Positions 9,503 through 19,375 of a stretch of 64,000 nucleotides of DNA are shown here, one piece after another. Position 1 is the first letter of the stretch; the number at the start of each line of letters is the position of its first letter. The position numbers and the translations under genes are program-made. Source of the DNA: Dongshaea marina (GTDB lineage: Bacteria > Pseudomonadota > Gammaproteobacteria > Enterobacterales > Aeromonadaceae); the NCBI RefSeq assembly GCF_003072645.1, contig NZ_CP028897.1:3857658-3921657 (forward strand), in the 5' to 3' direction. Under the pieces are notes generated by a model. The model was given only the letters and a program-made list of their open reading frames with translations, did not search any database and was not told where the DNA came from.

Positions 9503-10150
9503 TTAAGATGGGTCACACTTGATCTGCCCATACTCCTTACGGCAATTGTAACCACACTGAATATCATCCAGAAACTGCATGCAGCTCATATCTGGCTTGG
9601 GAGCACACACCCAACGATTGGTAAACTCTTTGCAGTCATAGCCACAACTCTTGTGGCCAAAGGGATCGCTATGACACTCATATTTATGATGGGGCCGGCG
9701 GGGCTTTTCACTCTGACACTGGATCTGCCCAAACTCCTCTTTACAGCTATAACCACACTTAATGTCATTCATATTCTGCAGGCACTGCATATTCGGCTTG
9801 TCGGCACAGGTCCAGTTTCCGGCAAAGCTCTTGCAGTGATATCCACACACCTGCTTACCAAAGGAGTCATGGCAGCTATAGGGAACCTTGGGTGTATCAC
9901 CTCCCTGGTGCCTGAGCCCAAACTGATAGCCCTGCCGGTAACGCTTATTGAGCTTATGCTGATGTTTAACACACCCCTTGGCATAGTCTTCGAGCATATC
10001 CCGATTATGCCTGCCATCATTCATCCCGGCCGCATAGGCCGCATCCAGATGGCAATATTGCGGTTGTGCAGCACTGGCCATGCCACTCCCCCACAAGCTG
10101 GCTAGTAGCAATAAGACCAGCCCGACGAACCCACGCATAACAAGCCTCAT
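9503..10150 (-). CDS. Secreted Cys-rich protein with two tandem modules
   Basis: About 215 residues with an N-terminal signal peptide (MRLVMRGFVGLVLLLLASLW...GMASA). The mature part contains a duplicated Cys-rich module. Module 1 runs YSCHDSFGKQVCGYHCK...CGYSCKEEFGQIQC; module 2 runs YECHSDPFGHKSCGYDCK...CGYNCRKEYGQIKC, separated by a basic spacer (EKPRRPHHK). Each carries the CGYxC motif twice and paired Cys, so a disulfide-stabilised periplasmic or secreted protein is expected. I do not recognise a function. The frame is open to 10204, but ATG at 10150 has a GAGGGA site about 9 nt upstream and starts the signal peptide. Confidence 0.75.
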   Translation of the reverse strand: MRLVMRGFVGLVLLLLASLWGSGMASAAQPQYCHLDAAYAAGMNDGRHNRDMLEDYAKGCVKHQHKLNKRYRQGYQFGLRHQGGDTPKVPYSCHDSFGKQVCGYHCKSFAGNWTCADKPNMQCLQNMNDIKCGYSCKEEFGQIQCQSEKPRRPHHKYECHSDPFGHKSCGYDCKEFTNRWVCAPKPDMSCMQFLDDIQCGYNCRKEYGQIKCDPS

Positions 10151-10412
10151 AAAAAGATCCCTCGACGAGCTCCAGAGGTTACCATGCCTCAGGTGAAGGA
10201 CCAATCATCCTCCCCCCTTCGCAAGGGACTCACATGACAGTTTTTCTTTCTCAGTTTCATCCACATTCACCTTGAGTGAGCTGTGGATAAGCCTGTGAAA
10301 AGCGAGCAATCACAAGTGTTGCAGAGGCAGAGTGAAAAGTGGGCGCATTCAGATTTGTGAACCAGCTCACACTTGAAGATCCTGCCTGTTGGCGCAGGGA
10401 GCTCGCTTGCTG

Positions 10413-11069
10413 TCAGCCCTTTCTCTCAAAGCAGCCATGGCGCAAAAAATAGATCGCCTGACGGATCACCTGAGGGTTATTCATCATGCTGGTGTGGTTA
10501 ACGGCTAACACCAGATGATCCATCTGGCCTGCCACAGCTGTGCTGGCAACGCTGACCTTGCCATCATTCACTCCGGGGATCATCAGTGACAAAAATGGAT
10601 TGATACTTGTTGACCCGGCGATCACCCCGAGTTGAAAACCACAGGGTCCCAGCATCCTGGGTATTGAATCACTCTGGGTTCCAAGCTGTAATCCGGCTGG
10701 CCCGTTATACCAGGCAAATCCGGGCACCCCAGCCAATCGGTCGACCACTTCACTCCCCTGGTTCGGCGGCCCCAGCATCACTACCCGCCCCAGCCTGGAT
10801 TCGTGATGATGACAGAAGTAATAGCGTACCAGGATCCCTCCCAGCGAGTGGGTGACAAAGTGAATAACTGCCTGGGGTGGGCAGGATTTAAGAGCCTTTG
10901 GTATGACACTTTGTGCCAGGACCTCGACCGGTTGCTCCCGGGAGGGGTAATTGAGGTTCACCACCCCGAACCCCTCCAGGCTTAAAGCCCTCTCAAGGCG
11001 TTTCATCGAGCGTGCGGTCCTTGCCAGCCCATGTAGCAAGATCACATACTGCTCCTGCTTTGCAGCCAT
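10413..11069 (-). CDS. Lipase-like alpha/beta hydrolase
   Basis: A 218-residue alpha/beta hydrolase related to EstA-type lipases (COG1075-like). Visible are the strand/oxyanion segment YVILLHGLARTARSM near the N-terminus, the nucleophile elbow THSLGG (Ser about residue 79), a candidate acid in PGVNDGKVSV and the catalytic His region LAVNHTSMM. No signal peptide, so it is predicted cytoplasmic and its substrate is unknown. ATG at 11081 is four codons upstream, but 11069 has a GGGGGAA site at the right distance. It is divergent from the binding-protein gene at 11120, so the 50-bp gap should hold both promoters. Confidence 0.82.
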   Translation of the reverse strand: MAAKQEQYVILLHGLARTARSMKRLERALSLEGFGVVNLNYPSREQPVEVLAQSVIPKALKSCPPQAVIHFVTHSLGGILVRYYFCHHHESRLGRVVMLGPPNQGSEVVDRLAGVPGFAWYNGPAGLQLGTQSDSIPRMLGPCGFQLGVIAGSTSINPFLSLMIPGVNDGKVSVASTAVAGQMDHLVLAVNHTSMMNNPQVIRQAIYFLRHGCFERKG

Positions 11070-11119
11070 CGATTCCCCCATCCATACTGATATGGAGTCA
11101 ATTGTTTCGTGGAGATACT

Positions 11120-11875
11120 ATGCGGCTTTTTTCACTAGTGATCATGCTTCTGGGCCTTATCAGTTTTTCCAGCCTGGCAGCAAAGATCTCTGATCTCGAA
11201 TTTATCACCGAACAGTACGCTCCCTTTAATTATCAGGACAGCATGGGAAAACGCCAGGGGTTTGCCATTGAGATCCTGGCTCAGGTCTGGAAAAAACTGG
11301 GCGTGGCTCCCCAACCGATTCGCATGCTCCCCTGGGCCCGGGGCTATGCCCTGACCCTTCAAAAAAACAACACAGTACTGTTCTCAACCACCCGGATCCA
11401 CTCCCGGGAAAAACTGTTCAAATGGGCCTGTCCTATCAGCTATATCCGGGTCTCCCTGATGGGCCGGAGTGACTCCAAGATAAAGATCAACTCCCTTGAG
11501 GATGCTAAAAAATACAAGATAGTGGCAATTCGCTCCGATGTAGGTGAGCAGCTGCTCCTGGAAAATAACTTTGATGAAGATAATATTCACCTCTCCAACC
11601 ACCTGGACAGTGCCCTGCGGATGGTGATGCGAGGGAGGGTCGACCTCATCTCCAGTGCTGACATAACCGCCTATCAAAAGCTGATCGCTATGGGAGAGGA
11701 TCCTGAGCTATTCAAAACGCAATGGGTGCTTGAGTCTAATCCTCTATGCTTTGCCTTTAACCGCAATGTTGACGACGCCCTGGTTGAGAAGTTCAGTCGT
11801 GCTCTGAGCGATATTCAGGGGGATCACCAATTTATCTACCAGCTGGAGAAGAAATACCGGATGGTTCATGACTGA
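11120..11875 (+). CDS. Periplasmic solute-binding protein, family 3 (paralogue 1)
   Basis: A 251-residue SBP_bac_3 protein with a signal peptide (MRLFSLVIMLLGLISFSSLAA). Family features are YAPFNYQDSMGKRQGFAIEIL near the N-terminus, the LPWARGYAL segment, KLFKWACPI and GRVDLISSADITAY. It binds a small solute, by analogy an amino acid, but no permease or ATPase gene is nearby. Its tandem neighbour at 11957 is the same length and clearly similar throughout, so the two arose by duplication. The start is supported by GTGGAGA just upstream. Confidence 0.85.
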   Translation: MRLFSLVIMLLGLISFSSLAAKISDLEFITEQYAPFNYQDSMGKRQGFAIEILAQVWKKLGVAPQPIRMLPWARGYALTLQKNNTVLFSTTRIHSREKLFKWACPISYIRVSLMGRSDSKIKINSLEDAKKYKIVAIRSDVGEQLLLENNFDEDNIHLSNHLDSALRMVMRGRVDLISSADITAYQKLIAMGEDPELFKTQWVLESNPLCFAFNRNVDDALVEKFSRALSDIQGDHQFIYQLEKKYRMVHD

Positions 11876-11956
11876 TAGCAAAGCGTCGGAGCTATTTGTC
11901 TAATTCAGACCAAGGCACAATACTCAAGGTGAATCTTTCCTATCAGCGGAGGCCAG

Positions 11957-12712
11957 ATGCGCCTGCTTCAGCTTGTGATTGCCAGTCTTGTGATTTTCTC
12001 TCTTCCCCTGATGGCCGCTAAACTCTCTGAACTTGAATACATCACCGAGGATTATGCTCCCTTTAACTTCGATGATACGACCGGCAAGCGGATTGGTTTC
12101 GCCGTCGAGTTGCTGGAGCGGGTCTGGCAAGATCTGAACATTCCCCCGCAACCGATCCGGATCCTGCCCTGGGCTCGTGGCTACGCATTGTCGATGCATC
12201 AAAAAAATGCGGTGCTCTTCTCTACTCTACGCCTGGATTCCCGGGAGAAACTGTTTAAATGGGCCTGTCCGATCTTCTACCACCGCATCGTCCTGATGGC
12301 ACGCCGCGACTCCAATATCGATCTTAAAGAGCTCAGGGATGCCAACCAATACTCGATCGTCGCCATTCGCTCCGATGCCGGAGAGCAGCTGCTGATCGAG
12401 AACAACCTGGCTTTAGATAAACTATATCTGGCCAAAAACCTGGAAAATGCCCTGAGAATGGTCATTCGCAAACGGGTAGATCTGATCTCGGTCGGAGATA
12501 TCACCGCCAGCCAGATGCTCCTCAAGATGGGCTATGATCCTCACGAGCTGGAGGTAAAGTGGGTTCTTGAATCAAACCCCCTGTGCTTTGCCTTTAATCT
12601 TGAGGTCAATGATAAGCTTATTCGCCAATTCCAAAGGGCCCTGAATAAAGCCCATGGGGATCGCCCCTTTATCTATAAGCTTGAAAAAAAGTACCAACTG
12701 ATTCAAAACTAA
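11957..12712 (+). CDS. Periplasmic solute-binding protein, family 3 (paralogue 2)
   Basis: A 251-residue SBP_bac_3 protein, tandem duplicate of the gene at 11120. Shared blocks include YAPFNFDDTTGKR, RILPWARGYAL, REKLFKWACPI, AIRSDAGEQLLIENN and WVLESNPLCFAFN. The signal peptide is MRLLQLVIASLVIFSLPLMAA. The 81-bp gap and GCGGAGG before the ATG allow co-transcription with paralogue 1. No transport partner is visible; such orphan binding proteins may feed a remote transporter or a sensor, which is inference only. Confidence 0.85.
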   Translation: MRLLQLVIASLVIFSLPLMAAKLSELEYITEDYAPFNFDDTTGKRIGFAVELLERVWQDLNIPPQPIRILPWARGYALSMHQKNAVLFSTLRLDSREKLFKWACPIFYHRIVLMARRDSNIDLKELRDANQYSIVAIRSDAGEQLLIENNLALDKLYLAKNLENALRMVIRKRVDLISVGDITASQMLLKMGYDPHELEVKWVLESNPLCFAFNLEVNDKLIRQFQRALNKAHGDRPFIYKLEKKYQLIQN

Positions 12713-13471
12713 ATCGCGGCTTCAACCAGAGTTGCCGGAGCCTGTCATAGGTTTTCAGAGTGAACTCGGATGATCTACTCTGTGTGATCTGCCAGGTTAG
12801 AGCATTTTTGGTTTAATCAGGAGCGCTATTCGCCCCTTAAAATTCAAGTGCAGCTTTGAGCTTTGTTAAGCTGACCTTCTGCAGCAAGGGTGAAGTTGCA
12901 ATGCAACGTAGCGAGAAGCAGGGAGGCTGAACTGGAAAAGATTATCAGGGAAGATAATCGATGCAGCAGAGCAACATGGATGTGACTTGCGTGTCAGCGT
13001 TCAAAGTCGAAGCAACTTTTATGAGAGTGCACCTATTTATCCGGAAAATGCTCTAAATCTGAGGTCGCAGGAGTCTGGGGTGAAACAGCAGACGGGCTTC
13101 GGACCGTGACTCTCAAAGAGAGTGACAGATATCTGACAGAATAAGGAGGCTCAAGTTAAGCCCAGGCACCCCAGCTTAAGAGAAACAGGGTCAAACTCAA
13201 TAACCAGCCGGTCACCCAGCTAATGGCCGGCCACCACTTCAGTTGTTGTTGAGTATCCATGCTTCGATTCCTCTTATGTTTGGCTTGAGAGCAATGATAA
13301 TTGTTTCAGGCTCTCTCTGATCGTTATGATGCATAATCCAAGCCAAATCTTAAGATCTATGAATATTTTCAATTGCGTCCCCTGTACAAAACTCCCCTCA
13401 CATAGCTTCAGCTGTACTGCATCCTCCATAGACAATCATCAGCTAGCCGCTTCATCTCTCCCCATTCAGAA
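12713..13471. repeat. Intergenic region with repeat block R2
   Basis: 759 bp without a supported gene. It holds paired-hairpin copy 2: alpha GTTGC-aat-GCAAC (12895-12907), a 32-nt linker, and beta GATTATC-agggaa-GATAATC (12940-12959), in a more diverged setting than other blocks. From about 13090 to 13470 I see nothing recognisable. Confidence 0.6.
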
Positions 13472-14281
13472 TCAAGGTTGCTTGATGTAGCGTTGAATAA
13501 TCTCCTGATACTGAGGTGTTTGTTTCACCCTGTCTATCGCCTGCTGTAGGCTCTGCACCAGCGAATCCGGAGTTTGGCGATTCAGGGCATAATAGACTGT
13601 GTTGTCCGCCAGGCGGAAAACCTGCTCAAAATCCTCGGGTGAAGCCTTGATGCTACGGAGCACCTCTTTGGCAGAATCTGGCTCAAAGGCCCAAAGGTCG
13701 ACACGCTTTTGTGAGAGCTGTAGCGCCAATAGCCTGGGGTTTTTATTGCGAACCAGCTGCTGGGGAGCCACTCCAGCCTGAATTAACAACTCATCGGCAA
13801 CATCACCACGGATCACCGCGATCCGGTACTTTTTGATCTCAGCAAGGGAGTTAATTTGAATCTGGCTATCTTTATGGGCTATGAGCCCCACTGAAAATCC
13901 CGATTGGATTGGCCCGGCCCACTTAAAAAGAGCTTCACGCTCGGGAGTTCGGGTGGTGGAAAAGACCACATACCCGGGAACCTTGAGCGCCATTCGGTAG
14001 GAGCGGGCCCAGGCATTGAGCTGGATCTGTGAACGTTTGATCGAGTAACCCGCTTCATTGGCCGCCGCCAGCAGCAGATCAACCCCAATTCCCTTGAGTT
14101 CACCCTCCTCTAAAAAGTTTCCCGGTGGGTAGTCCTCGGTGACATAGATAAGTTTACTGAAATCCCTCTCCCCCTGGACTAAAATCTGGGCCATCACCTC
14201 CTGGCTTTGTCCCGGCAACAGCATGCTCAATAGCCCAAACATCCAACTCAGTCTAAGAGCTTTGCTGCTTAACCTCGTCAT
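13472..14281 (-). CDS. Periplasmic solute-binding protein, family 3 (paralogue 3)
   Basis: A 269-residue SBP_bac_3 protein with a signal peptide (LRLSWMFGLLSMLLPGQSQEVMA). Family landmarks are YVTEDYPPGNF, GIGVDLLLAAANEAGY, RMALKVPGYVVFSTTRTP and KRVDLWAFEPDSAKEVL. It closely resembles the gene just upstream (14302-15105), and more distantly the pair at 11120/11957. A GTG at 14305 is possible, but ATG at 14281 has a GGAGAGAG site. It is second in a two-gene leftward operon with a gap of about 20 bp. Confidence 0.85.
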   Translation of the reverse strand: MTRLSSKALRLSWMFGLLSMLLPGQSQEVMAQILVQGERDFSKLIYVTEDYPPGNFLEEGELKGIGVDLLLAAANEAGYSIKRSQIQLNAWARSYRMALKVPGYVVFSTTRTPEREALFKWAGPIQSGFSVGLIAHKDSQIQINSLAEIKKYRIAVIRGDVADELLIQAGVAPQQLVRNKNPRLLALQLSQKRVDLWAFEPDSAKEVLRSIKASPEDFEQVFRLADNTVYYALNRQTPDSLVQSLQQAIDRVKQTPQYQEIIQRYIKQP

Positions 14282-14301
14282 CCCTGACTCTCTCCTCTTA
14301 C

Positions 14302-15105
14302 TCACTGCATCTCCCAGCCGTACCTGAGCAGGATCTGCCGATACTCATCTGTGGTTTTAACCCCATCAAGTGCCCGTTGCAGGCTCTGGACCAGTGACCT
14401 GGGTGTATCCTTATGGAATGCGTAATACACCACATTATCCCCCAAGCGGTACACCTGCTCGACACCCGGGTTATGGATCTTCATCTTCTCGAGAACCTCA
14501 CGTGCAGAGCTTGGCTCAAAGGCCCACAGGTCGACCCTGCCGCGCAGCAGCATCTTGGCCAGCAGCTGAGGCTCATTGCTTAGAACCATCTGCAAGGAAG
14601 AGACCCCAAGCTTCTTGAGAAGCTGCTCATTGACGTCACCACGCAGCACCCCGAACCGATACTTCTTGAGCTGCTCTTTGGAGTCGATCACTATCTTCCT
14701 TGACTTGAGCGCCATCAGTCCGGCCTGAGAGGTGTTGATGATCGGACCGGCCCATTGAAACAGGTGCTCTCGCTCAGGGGTCCGGCTGGTTGAAAACACC
14801 ACATAACCGGGAATATTCAACGCCAACCGGTAAGAACGTGCCCAGCTGTAGACTTCGATGTGGCCCCTATCCATCTCAAACCCGGCAAAGCGTGCCGCAG
14901 CAAGCAGCAGATCGACGGCGATCCCTTTAAGTTCGCCGCCCTCAACATAGTTCCCCGGTGGATAATCCTCGGTGACATAGGTTAGCTTGGTAAAGTCTTG
15001 GTAAAGGGCTTCCTTATGCTGCGCAACCGCAGGAGAGAAACTTCCAAAAAGAAGTAGTAAAAGGATCCACAGACGCTTGATTAAGACTGTAATGCTGGCG
15101 TTCAT
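14302..15105 (-). CDS. Periplasmic solute-binding protein, family 3 (paralogue 4)
   Basis: A 267-residue SBP_bac_3 protein, first gene of the leftward pair. The signal peptide is in IKRLWILLLLLFGSFSPAVAQ. Shared blocks with paralogue 3 are YVTEDYPPGNY, RSYRLALNIPGYVVFSTS, REHLFQWAGPI and GRVDLWAFEPSSAREVL. ATG at 15105 is chosen over 15129 because AGGGAA lies 5 nt before it. No permease is encoded nearby. Confidence 0.85.
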   Translation of the reverse strand: MNASITVLIKRLWILLLLLFGSFSPAVAQHKEALYQDFTKLTYVTEDYPPGNYVEGGELKGIAVDLLLAAARFAGFEMDRGHIEVYSWARSYRLALNIPGYVVFSTSRTPEREHLFQWAGPIINTSQAGLMALKSRKIVIDSKEQLKKYRFGVLRGDVNEQLLKKLGVSSLQMVLSNEPQLLAKMLLRGRVDLWAFEPSSAREVLEKMKIHNPGVEQVYRLGDNVVYYAFHKDTPRSLVQSLQRALDGVKTTDEYRQILLRYGWEMQ

Positions 15106-15233
15106 GACATTCCCTGTCTTTGATCTCACTCTTCAAGTTTAGCGAACTTATCGCACCTCGCCCGTTCCCCCCATTCCTGGCTCGTGATGAGCCGTGGTAT
15201 CCTATCTGCTTTGGACAGATACTTGAGCACCCT

Positions 15234-15965
15234 ATGAAGGATTTACCCGAAGAGCTGGTCCCATTAGCCCCTGAGCAGATAGAAAGCTGCCTGCGCGGCT
15301 ATTTTGACTCTGATAAATGCCCGGAGCAGACCCTTGGCTATGATGAGATGATCGGTTTTTTCACCCTGATCGCGACCTCATTTTATGAGGAGTTTCCCGG
15401 AAACTGGATGGCAGAGGTACTGGCGGGTGATCCAAACCTGGAGCAACTCGATGATGAGCAGGCCAGCGAAGTACTCACCGCGCTCATCAGCGCCTGGAAT
15501 CAGCTAAATCAGGCGATCCTTGATGAGGATCTCTCACTCTTTTCCGGCTACCACTCCAATGCCCTCGGAGATGAAGGCTTCGCGCGGATTGAGAGGTTCA
15601 GCCGGGGGTTTGTCAAGGCGAGTCAGCTGGCCAATGATGGGTGGGATGAAAGAATCAAGCAGCTCAATAACCCTGAGGTCACCAAGGCTTACCACCTGGA
15701 TCTCTTCAACCTGACCCTGTGGGCCGACCTGGAGGGTACCCGCAGCTACCTGGAGCAGGAGAAAGATGAGCCGGTCGATGACAGCATGTTTGTCCAACTG
15801 CTTGGTGGCTTTAACCACTCCCTGCAACAGAGAATCCAGCTGTTTAACCAGCTGGACGCCCAGCCCCAAAACACACAACCGGTACGGACCGATAAGGTCG
15901 GTCGTAACGATCCCTGCCCCTGTGGCAGCGGAAAAAAGTATAAGAAGTGTTGCATGCCATCATGA
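15234..15965 (+). CDS. YecA/UPF0149-like protein with C-terminal SEC-C zinc motif
   Basis: A 243-residue protein. The first 210 residues are acidic and helical, resembling UPF0149 (YecA/YgfB-like) proteins. The C-terminus carries a classic SEC-C zinc module, [19 protein letters not shown], as in SecA and YecA. SEC-C modules bind zinc and often mediate ribosome or SecB contact; the role of this protein is not established. The frame is open from 15120, but ATG at 15234 gives the family N-terminus. Its stop overlaps the start of the methyltransferase by 4 bp (ATGA), so the two are translationally coupled. Confidence 0.82.
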   Translation: MKDLPEELVPLAPEQIESCLRGYFDSDKCPEQTLGYDEMIGFFTLIATSFYEEFPGNWMAEVLAGDPNLEQLDDEQASEVLTALISAWNQLNQAILDEDLSLFSGYHSNALGDEGFARIERFSRGFVKASQLANDGWDERIKQLNNPEVTKAYHLDLFNLTLWADLEGTRSYLEQEKDEPVDDSMFVQLLGGFNHSLQQRIQLFNQLDAQPQNTQPVRTDKVGRNDPCPCGSGKKYKKCCMPS

Positions 15966-16936
15966 GAGAACTAACCCCTGATTTTTCACTAGCTGCCATC
16001 AGCAGCCTGTTGGATGGGATGAAACAGCTCCCCGAAGACCCATCCTGCGTCATCCGCCTGTTTCATGGACGAGGCCGCACCTTTCCCGGGTTGGATCAGG
16101 TCTGCGTCGACTACCTGGGTGGGCAACTACTAATCGCCCTGTTCAAAGAGCCCCCGGCCGAGTGGCTTGAGGCTTTTCAGCAGGCACTGGAAAAAGAGCT
16201 GAACCAGAGCAACTGGCTTACCGGGCAAAACATCCAGAGCCTGCTTCTACAGCACAGATCGCGCCCCGGCTCCCCCACCGAGCTGATCTGGGGAGCTCTC
16301 AAATCCCCCTGGGTCGTTGATGAAAACGGCCTTAAGTTCGGCCTCACCCTGGGACGCAACCAGAATCATGGACTCTTTCTGGACATGGCTAATGGCCGAA
16401 AATGGGTACGGGATAATGCCAGGCATAAACGGGTTCTCAATCTCTTTGCCTATACCTGTGGCTTCTCGGTGGCGGCCATCGCTGGCGGCGCCGATCATGT
16501 TGTGAACCTGGATATGGCCAGGGGCGCCTTGGCCCAGGGACGAGAAAATCACAAGCTCAACCAGCATAACCTCAATCAGGTCACGTTTTTGGGCCACGAG
16601 TTGTTTCGCTCCTGGGGCAAGGTCAAGCGCCTGGGGCCCTATGAGGTGGTAATCATCGACCCCCCCTCATTCCAAAAGGGCAGCTTTGCGATCAAGGACT
16701 ACCCCAAGATCCTGCGCCGCCTTCCTGAGTTGGTCAATGAGGGAGGTGAGGTACTGGCCTGTGTCAATGACCCGGCCCAGCCACCCGAGGTGCTGATTGA
16801 GCAGATGGCCGAACTTGCCCCCGAGTTTCGCTTTGTTGAAAGGCTGGAAAACCCCGAGAGCTTTCCCGAACTCGAGCCGGAGCGCAGCCTGAAGGTGATG
16901 CGCTTTGTAAAAGAGAGCAAAGCCGACGCTCAATAA
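15962..16936 (+). CDS. Class I SAM-dependent methyltransferase, RlmI/RlmK-like
   Basis: A 324-residue protein. The C-terminal Rossmann domain shows the SAM motif [15 protein letters not shown] (about residues 155-170), an acidic loop in [11 protein letters not shown] and the catalytic [12 protein letters not shown]. This layout is that of 23S rRNA cytosine or guanine methyltransferases (RlmI, RlmK/L), so an RNA substrate is likely but not proven. It lacks the N-terminal PUA or THUMP domain of those enzymes, having instead about 100 residues of unassigned sequence. It starts inside the stop of the SEC-C gene. Confidence 0.85.
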   Translation: MRELTPDFSLAAISSLLDGMKQLPEDPSCVIRLFHGRGRTFPGLDQVCVDYLGGQLLIALFKEPPAEWLEAFQQALEKELNQSNWLTGQNIQSLLLQHRSRPGSPTELIWGALKSPWVVDENGLKFGLTLGRNQNHGLFLDMANGRKWVRDNARHKRVLNLFAYTCGFSVAAIAGGADHVVNLDMARGALAQGRENHKLNQHNLNQVTFLGHELFRSWGKVKRLGPYEVVIIDPPSFQKGSFAIKDYPKILRRLPELVNEGGEVLACVNDPAQPPEVLIEQMAELAPEFRFVERLENPESFPELEPERSLKVMRFVKESKADAQ

Positions 16937-17589
16937 GCTGCAGGAGAACTGCTTCACCGATCTTATATCACATCTGGTAAAGGTCGGTGAGATTCAGCCT
17001 ATCTCCAAATAACATGCTGAATCACTCAGGTGAAGACCCTGAAAATAATCCAACAGTGATTGACCATGTGTCAATTCAGTTGTGGGTAGTGTTTCACATC
17101 TGTTGTTGATGTCTGATTTCATGTCTCACCAACACGGTGTGTATCCTTCCATGGAACCTCTGCTGCCGCGACTACCATCCCTAATAGCCCATCCCAGCTC
17201 GGTATCCATACCTCGCGTTCAATGACTCAGTGAGCCATTTCACCCCTGCGGCAGAAGGTTGGTGACCTTGAAATCAGTACACCTTTGTATGAGCAACGGA
17301 TCTGAGACATAACCCAGTTGTGCATATTGAAGAGGTCCTGCTATTTAAGCAACATATATCAAATACTTCCCCGTGATTAATCATCACAGGCTCAATGTTT
17401 CAATTCCTGCGATTAAAACAGCCTGTATTGATTCTTAAAATCGTATGACTTACTTTGAGCATCCCCCGAACTAAATAGATCTCTGTTTTTAAATTAAAAA
17501 CAGTTCATGATCCCTTGGAAGATTAAAATAGCGCCAGGATTAAATATCACTCATTACTATCAGGGGGGACTCATATAAAAGGAATTCAT
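16937..17589. other. Intergenic region, no gene found
   Basis: About 650 bp. No supported coding region on either strand. The only structure noted is a weak CACCGA/TCGGTG stem near 16957-16990 and a palindrome at 17483-17503. The right half is AT-rich and probably contains the promoter of the peptidase gene. Confidence 0.5.
17483..17503. promoter_or_regulatory. Perfect AT-rich palindrome upstream of the peptidase gene
   Basis: CTGTTTTTAA-a-TTAAAAACAG is a perfect 10-bp inverted repeat about 87 bp before the ATG at 17590. It could be an operator; no regulator is identified. Confidence 0.35.
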
Positions 17590-19320
17590 ATGCGACTCAA
17601 AAATATCTCCTATCGATTAACAGCCTGTCTCGGCACCCTATTTTCAACCCGGCAAAACAGCTTATTTAGCCTAGTGCCACTGGCGGGATTATTACTCATC
17701 TCCCCCCATGCTCACGCAGGACACGCACCACAGGATACAAGCCCAAGTTTTATTCCGGTTGCCTGCTCAGATATAGGGATATCTGATAGCTTCTACCGGG
17801 AGCACTATCAAAGTAATATCATCCCGACTTGTGGCAAGCTTAAGGTCCCGGCGGATTATCAGCAGCCCCAGGGTAAAAGATTAACCCTGGATGTTGCCAT
17901 TGTTAAAAGTAGTCATCCTCAGCTCAACCCGCTGCTTTATTTAGAGGGAGGGCCGGGAGGAAATGGGTTAATTCCCTATGACAAGAATATTCTCTCCATG
18001 GCTAAATACCGTGACCTGGTCCTGATAAGTCAGCGTGGAACGGGTGTCTATAGGAAACACGGCGAGCTCACATCGGATTTAAGCTTTTGTGAAGATATAA
18101 ATATGTTTGGCATCCTCACCAAAGATCAGGTCCTTGCATGCCGTGAGGATGGCGTCAACTCCCAGGTTAGCCGCCAGGAGCTCTCTTATTATACAGTCGA
18201 GAATAGCGCCCGGGATATTCACTTGCTCTACCTTGCCCTGAAAAGGCACTTTAGTTCACAGCCTGGGTACCGGAAGGTCGATCTTTACGGCGTATCCTAT
18301 GGCACCTCTCTGGCACTAGAGATCATGCGAAATCCCCAGGCAAAAGATTGGGTAAACAGGGTCATTCTCGACTCAACCCTGGCCGCGGAGCGGGTGATTC
18401 AAAAATCCTTTAGCCAGACATTTTCCAAGAAGCTAGCTTCGAATAGCATCGCGGTGCTGGATACTCCGGGATTTTATACCCAGCAGGCAATCCACAAACT
18501 AGCCGATGACTATGGGAGAGAAACGGGCACCTCAGCCAAAACAGTTGTTGAGCACTTCAGGCAGTTGATTAAAAAACTCACGGGCCAGGGCCCACTCAAC
18601 CTTGAACTCAATGGAAAAACTAAATCATTGGATGTGAGTACCCTGCTGGTGAGTATCAATGGTAACTATCAGTTGACTCCCTGGCTCCCCAAACTGGTTG
18701 ACTATCTGAGCTCTCAGCCTGACGACTCTTTCGGTACCCACCAACCTCCAATCGTGCCGGCTGCTGAGTATGAAGCGCCTCTGTCCGGCATGCTCTCCGG
18801 AGGGCTGCTTCCCAACCAACTCAACGCCTCTAACTTCTGGTCGGTAGCCTGCCAGGGGTTTATGTCTTTTAATAATGCTGCGGCTCAGAAGACCATCTAC
18901 ACCCAGCTGAATAAGCCAAAATCTGCTGCGGAGGCCTCCTCACTACATGGGCTACTTTACGGATTTTTCAAGGACAATGCTATTGGCAACATCGAGGGAT
19001 GCCAGGTTTGGCTGGAAGGCGATATACAGCGCGATCCCGGGATCAGGACTCCCTTTCGCAGCTCAATCCCGACCCTGGTCCTGGCCGGGGAGTATGATAA
19101 TGCTTTTAATGGCACTCCGGCCAGCTGGGGACAAGCCACCGCGCAGATGCTGGGTAATAAGGCAAGGTTTGTTGAGTTCCCCCGCACCGGACATGTTGTG
19201 TTTTCCGCAGGTCAGCCTGTGGAACGGCTGGCAGAGCAGTTCTTAGCTAAGGGAAGAGTCACTCACAGTGAAATAGCGAAAGCGCAACAAGCGGTTCGTC
19301 AGTATCAGCACTTTCAATAA
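17590..19320 (+). CDS. Secreted alpha/beta hydrolase, S33 tripeptidyl-aminopeptidase-like
   Basis: A 576-residue exported hydrolase. The N-terminus is a long signal peptide ending LLLISPHAHA. The catalytic elements are in the order of S33 peptidases with a TAP-like C-terminal domain: oxyanion segment LEGGPGGNG (about residue 119), nucleophile DLYGVSYGTSLA (Ser about residue 238), acid in AGEYDNAFNG (about residue 500) and His in RTGHVVFSAG (about residue 536). Family members remove peptides from N-termini; the actual substrate here is not known. It is a single gene with its own long leader region and converges on emrD. Confidence 0.82.
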   Translation: MRLKNISYRLTACLGTLFSTRQNSLFSLVPLAGLLLISPHAHAGHAPQDTSPSFIPVACSDIGISDSFYREHYQSNIIPTCGKLKVPADYQQPQGKRLTLDVAIVKSSHPQLNPLLYLEGGPGGNGLIPYDKNILSMAKYRDLVLISQRGTGVYRKHGELTSDLSFCEDINMFGILTKDQVLACREDGVNSQVSRQELSYYTVENSARDIHLLYLALKRHFSSQPGYRKVDLYGVSYGTSLALEIMRNPQAKDWVNRVILDSTLAAERVIQKSFSQTFSKKLASNSIAVLDTPGFYTQQAIHKLADDYGRETGTSAKTVVEHFRQLIKKLTGQGPLNLELNGKTKSLDVSTLLVSINGNYQLTPWLPKLVDYLSSQPDDSFGTHQPPIVPAAEYEAPLSGMLSGGLLPNQLNASNFWSVACQGFMSFNNAAAQKTIYTQLNKPKSAAEASSLHGLLYGFFKDNAIGNIEGCQVWLEGDIQRDPGIRTPFRSSIPTLVLAGEYDNAFNGTPASWGQATAQMLGNKARFVEFPRTGHVVFSAGQPVERLAEQFLAKGRVTHSEIAKAQQAVRQYQHFQ

Positions 19321-19340
19321 CCTGTAAACCATGCGCCACA

Positions 19341-19363
19341 CAAGGGATGCCGGGCATCCCTTG
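19341..19363. terminator. Hairpin between convergent genes
   Basis: CAAGGGATGC-cgg-GCATCCCTTG is a perfect 10-bp stem, lying 20 bp after the peptidase stop and just before the emrD 3' end. It probably terminates both. Confidence 0.6.
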
Positions 19364-19375
19364 AACTGTGCCAAG

